From assembly GCA_018971065.1 (NCBI GenBank), contig JAGWVC010000059.1, positions 1 to 24,650 on the forward strand: a stretch of DNA of 24,650 bases. The letters run 5' to 3'. Below are positions 1-6,609 of this stretch, piece after piece. Positions within the stretch are counted from its first letter, which is position 1, and each line of letters begins with the position of its first letter. The translations under genes and the position numbers were made by a program. The DNA comes from Sphingomonadales bacterium (lineage in GTDB: Bacteria > Pseudomonadota > Alphaproteobacteria > Sphingomonadales > Sphingomonadaceae). A model generated the notes under the pieces. That model saw only the letters and a list, made by a program, of their open reading frames with translations. It had not been told where the DNA came from and did not search any database.

Positions 1-440
1 CCCAGCTCCGGCGCCTTCACGTAATAGGCATCGATGAAATCGCCGGTCAGCGTCGAATAGGCGATCGGCCAGCCGTCCGCCGCCAGTTCCGCCTCCAGCG
101 CCTGCCACCCGGCCTCGTCGTGGATCACGAAGCCCAGATGGTGAAACCGGATCGCGAATTCGTCGCCAGCGGGCAGCATTTCGTTGTAGAATTCGGTGGC
201 CGGCCCGCTCGCCTGGATGATCTCCAGCACCTGCCCGCCCGCCCAGGCGAACGCGACGCGGATCGTGCCGCCCTGCGGCATCGGGCCTTCGATGGTGCGG
301 AATTCCGTCACGCCATAGCGGGCGCGGAACACCGCCACCGCCCGGTCGAAGTCGTTCGTCACCCAGCAGGAATGCGAATGTTCGCGGCACAGCAGGCCGC
401 TGGCCCCACTCGGCGGTTTGCGCTGGATCTGTGCAGTCAT
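1..440 (-). CDS. VOC (glyoxalase/dioxygenase-fold) family protein, 3' end outside window
   Basis: The reading frame starts at an ATG at 440 and runs off the left edge, leaving about 146 residues. A purine-rich GAGGGGGCGAGG stretch just upstream serves as ribosome binding site. The visible part looks like one vicinal-oxygen-chelate module. An early His in a REHSHSCWV stretch is followed by a VTNDFDRAVAVF helix typical of the fold, then VLEIIQ, then a second His pair in FHHLGFVIHD. In this superfamily such His/Glu residues bind a divalent metal. Members include glyoxalases, extradiol dioxygenases, epimerases and resistance proteins, and I cannot tell which this is. It lies downstream of an AraC gene on the same strand across a 123-bp gap that could hold its own promoter. 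The neighbourhood suggests a catabolic role (inference). Confidence 0.8.
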   Translation of the reverse strand, partial: MTAQIQRKPPSGASGLLCREHSHSCWVTNDFDRAVAVFRARYGVTEFRTIEGPMPQGGTIRVAFAWAGGQVLEIIQASGPATEFYNEMLPAGDEFAIRFHHLGFVIHDEAGWQALEAELAADGWPIAYSTLTGDFIDAYYVKAPEL

Positions 441-460
441 GCCTCGCCCCCTCACCTGTG

Positions 461-538
461 TCCGGTTTCATCCGGAAATTTCCCGAATCGCCTTCGATTG
501 GCAACAACCATCGATCCGGCAATGTCCGAAATTCTCGG
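461..538 (-). promoter_or_regulatory. possible control region of the VOC gene
   Basis: The 123-bp gap between the AraC gene and the VOC gene holds a perfect 10-bp palindrome GGAAATTTCC at 474-483, inside TCCGGAAATT. A related copy, TCCGAAATTC, lies at 525-534 in the same orientation, 54 bp away. AraC-type activators often bind direct repeats upstream of a target promoter, so these are candidate sites. No convincing -35/-10 pair was found, and the assignment is weak. Confidence 0.25.
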
Positions 539-563
539 GTTTTCAGCAAATGGGGGATGCCGC

Positions 564-1442
564 TCAGCGCCGCCGCGCGCGCCCCGGCGATCCGCCGACG
601 ACCCGGCGCCACGCCTGGGCGAAGCTGTCGGCGCTGGCATAGCCCAGCAGCCGCGCAATCTCGCCGATCGGCAGGCGGGATGTGGTCAGCAGCACATGCG
701 CGCGTTCCATCGTCGCCTCATCGACGTAACGCCCCAGCGTCATTCCGGTCTCCGCCTTGAAAGCCCGGCCAAGCTGGCGTTCGGTCAATCCGCACAAGTC
801 GGCCAGTTCCGCCAGCTTCGGCGCCGGCCGCTCGGCGTGAACCCGCTCGGTCACCAGCTTCATCCGCCAGTTCGCCAGCCCGCCGCCACGCCCGGCCCCA
901 CGCTCGAACCCCGGCTGGCGGAACTGGCGCGCCAGTTGCACGCACAGCAGGTTCAACGCCGCCTCGATCGCCAGCCCCGCGCCGATCCGGTCATGCGCCA
1001 GCTCGTCGTGGATCGCCGCCATCAGCCGCGCTATCGCGTTGTCCGAACGCAGTTCACCGCCCTGCCCGGCCAGCGCCGGCCAGTCGATCGCCCCGCCCAT
1101 CACCGCCTCGAACCGCGCGCAGGGGATCGCGCAATGCAGCGATCGCAGCGAACCGCTGGGCGCTTCCAGCTTGTACGGCGCGCCGGGCATCATCACGAGC
1201 ACCCGCTCGGCGGTCGCGCCCGACAGCGCGTCCGCCCCGCTGATCGCATCCACCCGCGTGCTCGGCGGCCGCGACGTCAACGCCATGTTGACCACCAGCG
1301 CATCGTTCAGCGCATGGACCACCTGCGCCAGCGGCCGTGCCCAGAAATAGCGCCGCACCGCCACCTCACCCGCCACGCACGAATGCTGCCGCTCCACCTT
1401 GAAGCTGAACGGCAACGCGGCACTGTTCGCCGGATCAAGCAT
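564..1442 (-). CDS. AraC family transcriptional regulator
   Basis: 292 residues. The C-terminal third (about 195-290) holds the two helix-turn-helix motifs of the AraC DNA-binding domain: PKLAELADLCGLTERQLGRAFK, then an arm ending in LPIGEIARLLGYASADSFAQAWRR, with the usual G-Y-x-S-x-D-S-F signature of the second helix. The N-terminal 190 residues fit the ligand-binding domain of AraC regulators that sense aromatic or small organic ligands (AraC-binding-like). The ATG at 1442 has a GGAG nine bases upstream. The gene lies 20 bp after the dioxygenase gene on the same strand and is probably cotranscribed with it. It is a likely local activator, possibly of its own operon or of the downstream VOC gene. 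Family is certain; ligand and targets are unknown. Confidence 0.92.
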   Translation of the reverse strand: MLDPANSAALPFSFKVERQHSCVAGEVAVRRYFWARPLAQVVHALNDALVVNMALTSRPPSTRVDAISGADALSGATAERVLVMMPGAPYKLEAPSGSLRSLHCAIPCARFEAVMGGAIDWPALAGQGGELRSDNAIARLMAAIHDELAHDRIGAGLAIEAALNLLCVQLARQFRQPGFERGAGRGGGLANWRMKLVTERVHAERPAPKLAELADLCGLTERQLGRAFKAETGMTLGRYVDEATMERAHVLLTTSRLPIGEIARLLGYASADSFAQAWRRVVGGSPGRARRR

Positions 1443-1462
1443 GTGCCGTCACTCCACCATCG

Positions 1463-2296
1463 TCACACCGGCCGCTCGCCCGCCAGCGTGATCCGCCGCA
1501 TCCGCCGCCGGAAGCCGTGATAGTCGTTGATCGGGTTGTGCTGCGCCGCGCGGTTGTCCCAGAACGCCAGCGAATTCACCTGCCAGCGGAACCGGCAAGT
1601 GAATTCCGGCTTCACCTGATGCGCGAACAGGAACGCCAGGATCGGCGCGCTTTCCGCCTCGGTCATGCCCACGAAGTGGCTGGTGTGCGCCACGTTCACG
1701 AACAGCAGCTTGCGGCCCGTTTCCGGATGCGTGCGCACCACCGGGTGTTCGGCGGTCAGATGGCGGAAGGTCGCCTTGTCGCCGGCATTCTGGATCATCT
1801 CCTCGCGCGTTTTCGAGACATCCGCCTTGGTCGAACAGCTCACCCCCACCAGCGGGTCCAGCAGCGCCTTCATCCCGTCGGACAGCGCCTCATAGGCCAG
1901 GTACTGGTTGGCGAACATCGTGTCGCCGCCATAGGGCGGAATCTCCTGCGCGTGCAGCATCGACCCCATCGGCGGGCATTCCAGATAAGTCGTATCCGCG
2001 TGCCAAATCCCGCCGAAATTGCTGCGCTCATGCTCGCGCTTGGTGATCTCGGTGATCATCGGATACCCGTCGATCCCCGGCAGCATCGGATACTCGGCCG
2101 GCTCGCCGAACCCCTTCGCGAACGCCAGATAGGCATCGGGCGTCATCACCTGGTCGCGGAAGAACACCACCAGATGGTCCAGCAGCGCCTGCCGCACCGC
2201 CGCCACGGTTTCCGCGTCAAGCCCCTTGCCGATGTCCACCCCGCCGATTTCCGCGCCCAACGCACCCGCAATCGGCGTCACCGTGATCCTGCCCAT
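1463..2296 (-). CDS. TauD/TfdA family Fe(II)/2-oxoglutarate-dependent dioxygenase
   Basis: 277 residues, the normal length for TauD/TfdA enzymes. These oxidise a substrate, often an acid such as taurine, a sulfate ester or a phenoxyalkanoate, while decarboxylating 2-oxoglutarate in the cytoplasm. The iron triad is visible: H99 and D101 in WHADTTY, and the distal His in FWDNRAAQHNPINDYHG (about H253), followed by the RRRMRRITL stretch (R264 or a neighbour) that binds 2-oxoglutarate. The N-terminus ITVTPIAGALGAEIGGVDI is typical of the family. The ATG shares its first base with the IclR stop (TGATG), implying translational coupling. Conditional control by the neighbouring IclR and AraC proteins is inferred. 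The substrate cannot be deduced; similarity in style to herbicide- or sulfonate-cleaving members is not proof. Confidence 0.93.
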   Translation of the reverse strand: MGRITVTPIAGALGAEIGGVDIGKGLDAETVAAVRQALLDHLVVFFRDQVMTPDAYLAFAKGFGEPAEYPMLPGIDGYPMITEITKREHERSNFGGIWHADTTYLECPPMGSMLHAQEIPPYGGDTMFANQYLAYEALSDGMKALLDPLVGVSCSTKADVSKTREEMIQNAGDKATFRHLTAEHPVVRTHPETGRKLLFVNVAHTSHFVGMTEAESAPILAFLFAHQVKPEFTCRFRWQVNSLAFWDNRAAQHNPINDYHGFRRRMRRITLAGERPV

Positions 2297-3024
2297 CAGC
2301 CCTCCTGCAATCCGTCGCGCGCCGCCAGCAGTGCGTCCCGCACCGTCGCCTCGGCCACCTCCATGCGATGGCTCGGCCCCGCCACCGCCAGCCCGAACCA
2401 GTCGGCGTTCAGCGCCACCGGCACCGCGAACGCGGTCACGTCGGGCACATTCTCGCCCCGCGTCGCCACACAGCCGTCACCGCCCGCGCCCAGTTCATCC
2501 AGCAACGCCCCCGCCTCGGTCACCGTCGCCGCCGTCACGCGCGGCATCCCCGCCTCATCCAGCAACCGCCGCGCTTCCTCGGGCCTCAGCACCGACAGCA
2601 GCGCCTTGCCGATGCTGCTCGAATGCAGCGGCTTCACGTCGCCCGCCTGCGCGCTGTAGCGCACCACCTGCCGGCTCTCGATCACCGCCAGATAGCTGAC
2701 CGCCGTGCCCGCCCGCTTGCCCAGGATCACCGTCTCGCCGGTGGCATCGCGCAAATCCTCCATCACCGGCGCCAGCCGCGCCAGTACCGGATCGTGCGCC
2801 AGGATCGTCGCGCCCAGATCGTGCAGCCGCCGCGTCGGATACAGGTCCTTGCCCCGCCCGGGATGGTAGAGCCAGGCCTTGCGCAGCAGCACCTGAACCA
2901 GCGCGTGCGCGGTGCTGGCGGGCATCCGGCACGCCTCAGCCAGGTCCTTCAGCGCCAGCGGCCGCCGCTCACGCTCGAACACCTCGAAAATGGCAATCGC
3001 CCGCTCGACACTCGATTCCGACAT
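2296..3024 (-). CDS. IclR family transcriptional regulator
   Basis: About 242 residues from the ATG at 3024. A GTG at 3042 would add six residues; I prefer the ATG because the SESSVERAIAIFEVFE start fits the family. The N-terminal winged helix-turn-helix (about 5-60) contains LALKDLAEACRMPASTAHALVQVLL. The rest is the IclR effector-binding domain, with SYLAVIESRQVVRYSAQAGDVKPLHSSSIGKALLS and a late region including FAVPVALNADWFGLAVAGP. IclR proteins commonly repress or activate catabolic genes and bind the shared intergenic region of divergent units. This gene diverges from the hydrolase gene across about 90 bp holding two inverted repeats, and is fused by a TGATG overlap to the dioxygenase. 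Ligand unknown. Confidence 0.93.
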   Translation of the reverse strand: MSESSVERAIAIFEVFERERRPLALKDLAEACRMPASTAHALVQVLLRKAWLYHPGRGKDLYPTRRLHDLGATILAHDPVLARLAPVMEDLRDATGETVILGKRAGTAVSYLAVIESRQVVRYSAQAGDVKPLHSSSIGKALLSVLRPEEARRLLDEAGMPRVTAATVTEAGALLDELGAGGDGCVATRGENVPDVTAFAVPVALNADWFGLAVAGPSHRMEVAEATVRDALLAARDGLQEG

Positions 3025-3052
3025 GCGCCAAGCCTGCCGCACACGGCGGCGC

Positions 3053-3110
3053 TTGACAACCCAATTCGGATATCTGAAGTCAATTTCTGAAATACGAAAT
3101 TATTGGGAGG
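3053..3110 (+). promoter_or_regulatory. divergent promoter/operator between IclR and hydrolase genes
   Basis: The 91 bp between the two divergent starts are visibly AT-richer than their surroundings. TTGACA at 3053-3058 could be a plus-strand -35, but no good -10 lies at the right distance. Two inverted repeats follow. TTCGGATATCTGAA at 3065-3078 matches its own complement at 12 of 14 positions. AATTTC (3082-3087) and GAAATT (3096-3101) are perfect 6-bp arms 8 bp apart. GGGAGG at 3105-3110 is a strong ribosome binding site for the GTG at 3116. The repeats are good candidates for the IclR operator. Confidence 0.55.
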
Positions 3111-3115
3111 TACGC

Positions 3116-4450
3116 GTGCCCCAGTTCATCGGCAGACACACCATCTTCCACGGCTTCGGTCGCTCCCCCTCGGAAACCCCGCCCGGCCACGCGCCGTTCA
3201 CCTGGTGGGGCTCGGACAGCTTCCAACTCCCCGCAGGCACTCACCAAACCAACGTCCGCCTCCAGGCCGAGGACGGCGCCCATTCCAGCGGCATCCTCTA
3301 TGCAAAAGGCGGCGAAACCACCGCGATCGTGTTCAATCACCCCCGCGCCGATTTCTCCAGCCACTACCTCACCCCGTTCCTCGTCGCCGCCGGCTACGCG
3401 GTCTATGGCGGCCAGACCCGCTACCTCGGCAACGACGTCAACTGCGAGCATGAATGCCTGTGCGCCGACCTTGCCGCGCAGATCCGCTACCTGCGCGCCG
3501 AAGGCTTCGCGCATGTGGTGCTGTGCGGCAACTCGGGCGGCGGGCCGCTTTCCACATTCTACATGGCCCAGGCCAATACCCCGGTGGGCCAACGCCTCAC
3601 TCACACCGCCGCCGGCAACCCCTATGACCTCAACGAGGTGGACCTCCCGCAGGCCGATGGCCTCATCAACCTCGCCGGCGCGCTCAGCGAAGGCGCGCTC
3701 GGCCTCGCCAACCTCGACCCTTCGGTGATCGACGAGGATGACCCGCTGTCGTGCGACCCCGCGCTCGACATGTTCAACCCCGCCAACGGCTATCGCCAGC
3801 CGCCCGAAACCAGTCACTACAGCGCCGAATTCCTCGCCCGCTACCGCGCCGCGCAAATCGCCCGCTGCCAGCGCATCGATGCCCGCGCCCGCGCCGAAGT
3901 CGCCCGCAAACAGGCCGCGAAAGCGCGGATGGCCGCGCCCGAATTCGCCGCGCTGCCGTTCGACGAACAGATCGCCATCACCCGCCAGGCCGTCGCCTGC
4001 AACACCCTGGTCACCTACCGCACGATGGCCGACCCGGCGCTGACCGACCTTGCCATTCATCCGAACAAACGCGGCATCATCGGCCTGATGCAGCCCGATC
4101 CGCAGGTGGCCAACTGGTCGATCCCCGGCTTCGTCCAGATGATGACGGCGGAAGGCTGGCTCAGCACCTGGTCCGGCCTCTCGACTCAGGTGGACATGCA
4201 CAAGGACGCCGCAAAGGTCACCCAGCCGGTGCTGTCGATCACCTTCGACGCCGATGTCACCATCCTGCCGTTCGTCGGCAAGGGCCTGTTCGATAATGCC
4301 GCCGCGCCCGACAAGACTTATGTCGAGATCGCCGGCGACCACTTCGGCTTCCGCGAGGAAGGCCCGCGCGAAGGCGGCATCGTTGACGCCGCCGCCGCCG
4401 TGGTCGATTGGCTCAAACCCCGCTTCCCCGCCGCCGGAGACCAGTCATGA
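3116..4450 (+). CDS. alpha/beta hydrolase
   Basis: 444 residues from a GTG at 3116, chosen because GGGAGG lies five bases upstream and the longer open frame (back to 2912) would run across the promoter and into the IclR gene. The nucleophile elbow is G138-N139-S140-G141-G142; a late acid sits in ITFDADVTILP (D378 or D380) and the His in AGDHFGF (H409), giving a Ser-Asp-His triad in the expected order. Roughly residues 190-345 form a large, charged, mostly helical insertion between elbow and acid, which would be a cap over the active site. No signal peptide, so cytoplasmic. The stop overlaps the next start (ATGA), indicating coupling with the SDR gene. It probably cleaves an ester, lactone or C-C bond of a pathway intermediate; substrate unknown. 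Confidence 0.88.
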   Translation: MPQFIGRHTIFHGFGRSPSETPPGHAPFTWWGSDSFQLPAGTHQTNVRLQAEDGAHSSGILYAKGGETTAIVFNHPRADFSSHYLTPFLVAAGYAVYGGQTRYLGNDVNCEHECLCADLAAQIRYLRAEGFAHVVLCGNSGGGPLSTFYMAQANTPVGQRLTHTAAGNPYDLNEVDLPQADGLINLAGALSEGALGLANLDPSVIDEDDPLSCDPALDMFNPANGYRQPPETSHYSAEFLARYRAAQIARCQRIDARARAEVARKQAAKARMAAPEFAALPFDEQIAITRQAVACNTLVTYRTMADPALTDLAIHPNKRGIIGLMQPDPQVANWSIPGFVQMMTAEGWLSTWSGLSTQVDMHKDAAKVTQPVLSITFDADVTILPFVGKGLFDNAAAPDKTYVEIAGDHFGFREEGPREGGIVDAAAAVVDWLKPRFPAAGDQS

Positions 4451-5166
4451 GCCTGCAAGACACCCGCATCCTCGTCATCGGCGGCGGCTCGGGCATCGGC
4501 CACGCCGTCGCCCGCGCCGCACAGGCGGAAGGCGCGCGCGTCACCATCGCCTCCACCAACGCCGATCGCCTTGCCGCAGCCGCGCAGCGCCTCGGCGGGG
4601 TCGCCACGGCACAACTCGACATCACCGATGAAGCCGCGCTCGCCGCCTATTTCAGCCAGTCCGGCGCATTCGACCACATCGTCTCCACCGCCGGTGACTG
4701 GGGCAAGGCCCGGCGCGGCCCGTTCGCGGAGATGAACCTCGACGATGCCGCCGCGCTGTTCGGGGTGCGCTTCTGGGGCTCGGCCAAGCTGGGCAAGCAC
4801 GCGCCGAAAGCCCTGAAGCCCGGCGGCTCGCTCACCCTCACCAGCGGCATGTCGGCGTTCAAGCCGCAGCGCGGCTCGGTCATGGCCACGGCGATGGCCG
4901 GCTCGGTCGAACACCTCGTCTATGGCCTTGCTGTCGAGCTCGCGCCGATCCGCGTCAACGGCGTGTTCCCCGGCGGCGTCGCCACCGAAATCTTCGCCGG
5001 GTTGCCCGACGCCATGCGCGCGGCGGAGGAAGCCCGCTTTGCCACCCAGCCAATCCCGCGCATCGGCGAACCGGCCGAAGTCGCCGAAGCCTACCTCTAC
5101 CTGATGCGCTGCGGCTATGTCACCGGCCAGATTCTGCAAGTCGACGGCGGCGGCATCCTCGGTTAA
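4447..5166 (+). CDS. SDR-fold protein lacking the catalytic Tyr-Lys pair
   Basis: 239 residues from the ATG at 4447, which overlaps the hydrolase stop. The Rossmann nucleotide motif G12-G-G-S-G16-I-G18 is intact. The closing elements LAVELAPIRVNGVFPGGVATEIF and the tail YVTGQILQVDGGGILG are typical of classical short-chain dehydrogenases, and Ser133 sits in LTLTSGMS. Counting back from LAVELAP (161-167), the Tyr and Lys of the YxxxK motif fall at positions 147 and 151, and both are Ala here (QRGSVMATAMAGSVEHL). Either the protein uses a different mechanism or it is a non-dehydrogenase member of the fold. I recall divergent SDRs with the same replaced segment, so this is probably a subfamily trait, not a decayed gene. 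The role is likely tied to the hydrolase. Confidence 0.88.
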   Translation: MSLQDTRILVIGGGSGIGHAVARAAQAEGARVTIASTNADRLAAAAQRLGGVATAQLDITDEAALAAYFSQSGAFDHIVSTAGDWGKARRGPFAEMNLDDAAALFGVRFWGSAKLGKHAPKALKPGGSLTLTSGMSAFKPQRGSVMATAMAGSVEHLVYGLAVELAPIRVNGVFPGGVATEIFAGLPDAMRAAEEARFATQPIPRIGEPAEVAEAYLYLMRCGYVTGQILQVDGGGILG

Positions 5167-5175
5167 GCGCGCCTG

Positions 5176-5817
5176 ATGCCCACGCCGAAAATCAAGATCT
5201 GCGGCATCCGCACCGCGCCCACGCTCGACGCCGTCATCCGCGCGCGTGCCGATCATGTCGGCTTCGTGTTCTTTCCGAAAAGCCCGCGCGCCGTCACCCC
5301 GCGCGAGGCGGCGGCGCTGGCCGCCCATGCCGGCCCGCGCGTCAGCCGCATTGGCCTGTTCGTCGATGCCGACGATGCCCTGCTGGCCGACGCCGTCACC
5401 GCCGGGCAGTTGGACGGCCTGCAACTCCACGGCCACGAAACCCCCGCCCGCGCCGCGCAGGTCCGCAGCGCGTTCGGCCTGCCCGTGTGGAAGGCCATGC
5501 CCGTCGCCAGCCGCGACGACGTCACCGCCGCCGCCGCTTATGCCGATGCGGTGGACCTGATCCTGTTCGACGCCAAGACCCCCAAGGGCACCCTGCCCGG
5601 CGGCATGGGGCTGGCGTTCGACTGGTCGCTGCTGTCCGCGTGGAAGCTTCCCCTCCCCTGGGGCCTCGCCGGTGGTCTCAACCCGGAAAACGTCGCCGAC
5701 GCCGTGCGCCAGACCGGCGCCCCCCTCGTGGATACCTCCTCCGGCGTCGAATCCGCCCCCGGCGAAAAAGACGAAGCCCGCATCGCCGCGTTCTGCGCCG
5801 CCGTCCGCGCCGTATAG
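5176..5817 (+). CDS. trpF: phosphoribosylanthranilate isomerase
   Basis: 213 residues, normal length. The enzyme converts N-(5-phosphoribosyl)anthranilate to CdRP in tryptophan synthesis. The general base Cys9 in KIKICGIR and general acid Asp132 in LILFDAKTPKG are present. Other TrpF landmarks are VGFVFFPKSPR, the LDGLQLHG strand and the phosphate-binding GLAGGLNPENV and VDTSSGVE segments of the TIM barrel. The ATG at 5176 lies 9 bp after the SDR stop with no clear ribosome binding site, so it may depend on read-through from the SDR gene or on a promoter inside it. It ends in a hairpin terminator and is separated from trpB by a reverse-strand gene. Identity is very secure. Confidence 0.97.
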   Translation: MPTPKIKICGIRTAPTLDAVIRARADHVGFVFFPKSPRAVTPREAAALAAHAGPRVSRIGLFVDADDALLADAVTAGQLDGLQLHGHETPARAAQVRSAFGLPVWKAMPVASRDDVTAAAAYADAVDLILFDAKTPKGTLPGGMGLAFDWSLLSAWKLPLPWGLAGGLNPENVADAVRQTGAPLVDTSSGVESAPGEKDEARIAAFCAAVRAV

Positions 5818-5821
5818 CAAA

Positions 5822-5849
5822 AGGGCGGCCCCCTCGCGAAGGCCGCCCT
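5822..5849. terminator. bidirectional hairpin terminator between trpF and the beta-barrel gene
   Basis: Arms AGGGCGGCC (5822-5830) and GGCCGCCCT (5841-5849) form a perfect 9-bp GC-rich stem with a 10-nt loop. Read on the minus strand the stem is followed by TTTT; read on the plus strand by TCTGTTTC. It lies between two convergent genes and probably ends both transcripts. Confidence 0.8.
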
Positions 5850-5873
5850 CTGTTTCAAACCTGAAACCTCAAA

Positions 5874-6344
5874 TCAGAAATGCACCCCCATGCCCACCAG
5901 CGCGGCGTTGGAATGGGTGGCGTTGTCCTCGTTGAAGAAGTGCTTGTACTCCACCTTGCCGTACAGCTTGTTGCCGAAGCCATGCTCCCAGCCCGCGCCC
6001 ACGGTCGGCGCATCGGGGCCTTTGCCATAGCTGTAGCCGCCGGTTGCATAGACCTTGTCGTTCGCGCCCACGTGCGCGCCGATCCGGCCCGAGGTGCCCC
6101 AGCGCACGTTCTGTCCGCTGGCCAGGGTCTTGTCCACCGACTGCTCCACGCCCACGAAAGCACCGCCGCCCAGCGAGGCATCATAGCCCGCCGCCGCGCC
6201 GATCTCGCCCTTCGCCGCCTGTCCATCGGGCCAGGTCACGCCGCTGCGCAGTTCCACCCGCGCGCCATCATCGGCAGGGCCTGCGGCCAGCGCCGGAGTC
6301 GCGCCGGCCAATGCGGCAACGATCGAAAGAACCAGGATACGCAT
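5874..6344 (-). CDS. small outer-membrane beta-barrel protein, opacity/porin-like
   Basis: 156 residues. A clear Sec signal peptide (MRILVLSIVAALAGATPALAA, cut after about residue 21) precedes alternating polar/aromatic strands such as VELRSGVTWP, GEIGAAAGYDA, GGAFVGVEQSV, NVRWGTSGRIGAHVGA, KVYATGGYSYG, PTVGAGWEHGF and KLYGKVEYKHFF. The protein ends in GVHF; a C-terminal Phe is the usual BAM-recognition signal of outer-membrane barrels. About eight strands fit, as in OmpA/Opa-type small barrels. The ATG has GGAG seven bases upstream. Its position inside the trp region, on the opposite strand, says nothing about its function; it is probably an independent structural or adhesion-type protein. 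Fold is well supported, role unknown. Confidence 0.85.
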   Translation of the reverse strand: MRILVLSIVAALAGATPALAAGPADDGARVELRSGVTWPDGQAAKGEIGAAAGYDASLGGGAFVGVEQSVDKTLASGQNVRWGTSGRIGAHVGANDKVYATGGYSYGKGPDAPTVGAGWEHGFGNKLYGKVEYKHFFNEDNATHSNAALVGMGVHF

Positions 6345-6609
6345 GGGAAAACTCCATCATAATCAAACATCTTGCCCCACGCCTTCAGAACTATTGCTCA
6401 CTCCCTGACGTTCCCATGAATGCACACGACAGAAACCGGTCAGATATGTCGCAAAATCACGGAAAACCGCGTATTTCCGGGCTTGTGGCGCCCCCGCCCA
6501 ACTTGTCCCGATTGGTAACCGTCCGGTGGCGCAATTGTGGCCAAAACCCGGCAGTCCGCCACTGTCCGCGCACTGGACAGTCCGCGCCCTTTCTCCTATC
6601 CGCGCCGGC
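6345..6609. promoter_or_regulatory. shared upstream region of trpB and the beta-barrel gene
   Basis: This 265-bp divergent gap has no gene. It contains CGGAAA (6460-6465) paired with TTTCCG (6474-6479), and CTGTCC (6562-6567) paired with GGACAG (6575-6580). The second pair sits in a run of three GTCCGC units just before trpB. Either could be an operator or a leader hairpin. There is no leader-peptide ORF with clustered Trp codons, so classical trp attenuation is not supported. No clear -35/-10 was identified for either gene. Confidence 0.35.

Noticed and set aside
120..1520. 466-codon plus-strand frame
   Set aside because: It is antisense to the VOC and AraC genes and runs through the gap between them. 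The product is Arg/Pro/Ala/His-rich without domain motifs.
2912..3115. 68-codon N-terminal extension of the hydrolase frame
   Set aside because: It would run through the IclR N-terminus and the promoter region; GGGAGG before the GTG at 3116 marks the real start.
4318..5820. 500-codon antisense frame over the SDR and trpF
   Set aside because: It is a mirror of real genes, with Gly/Ala/Asp/Val-rich composition and no family signature.
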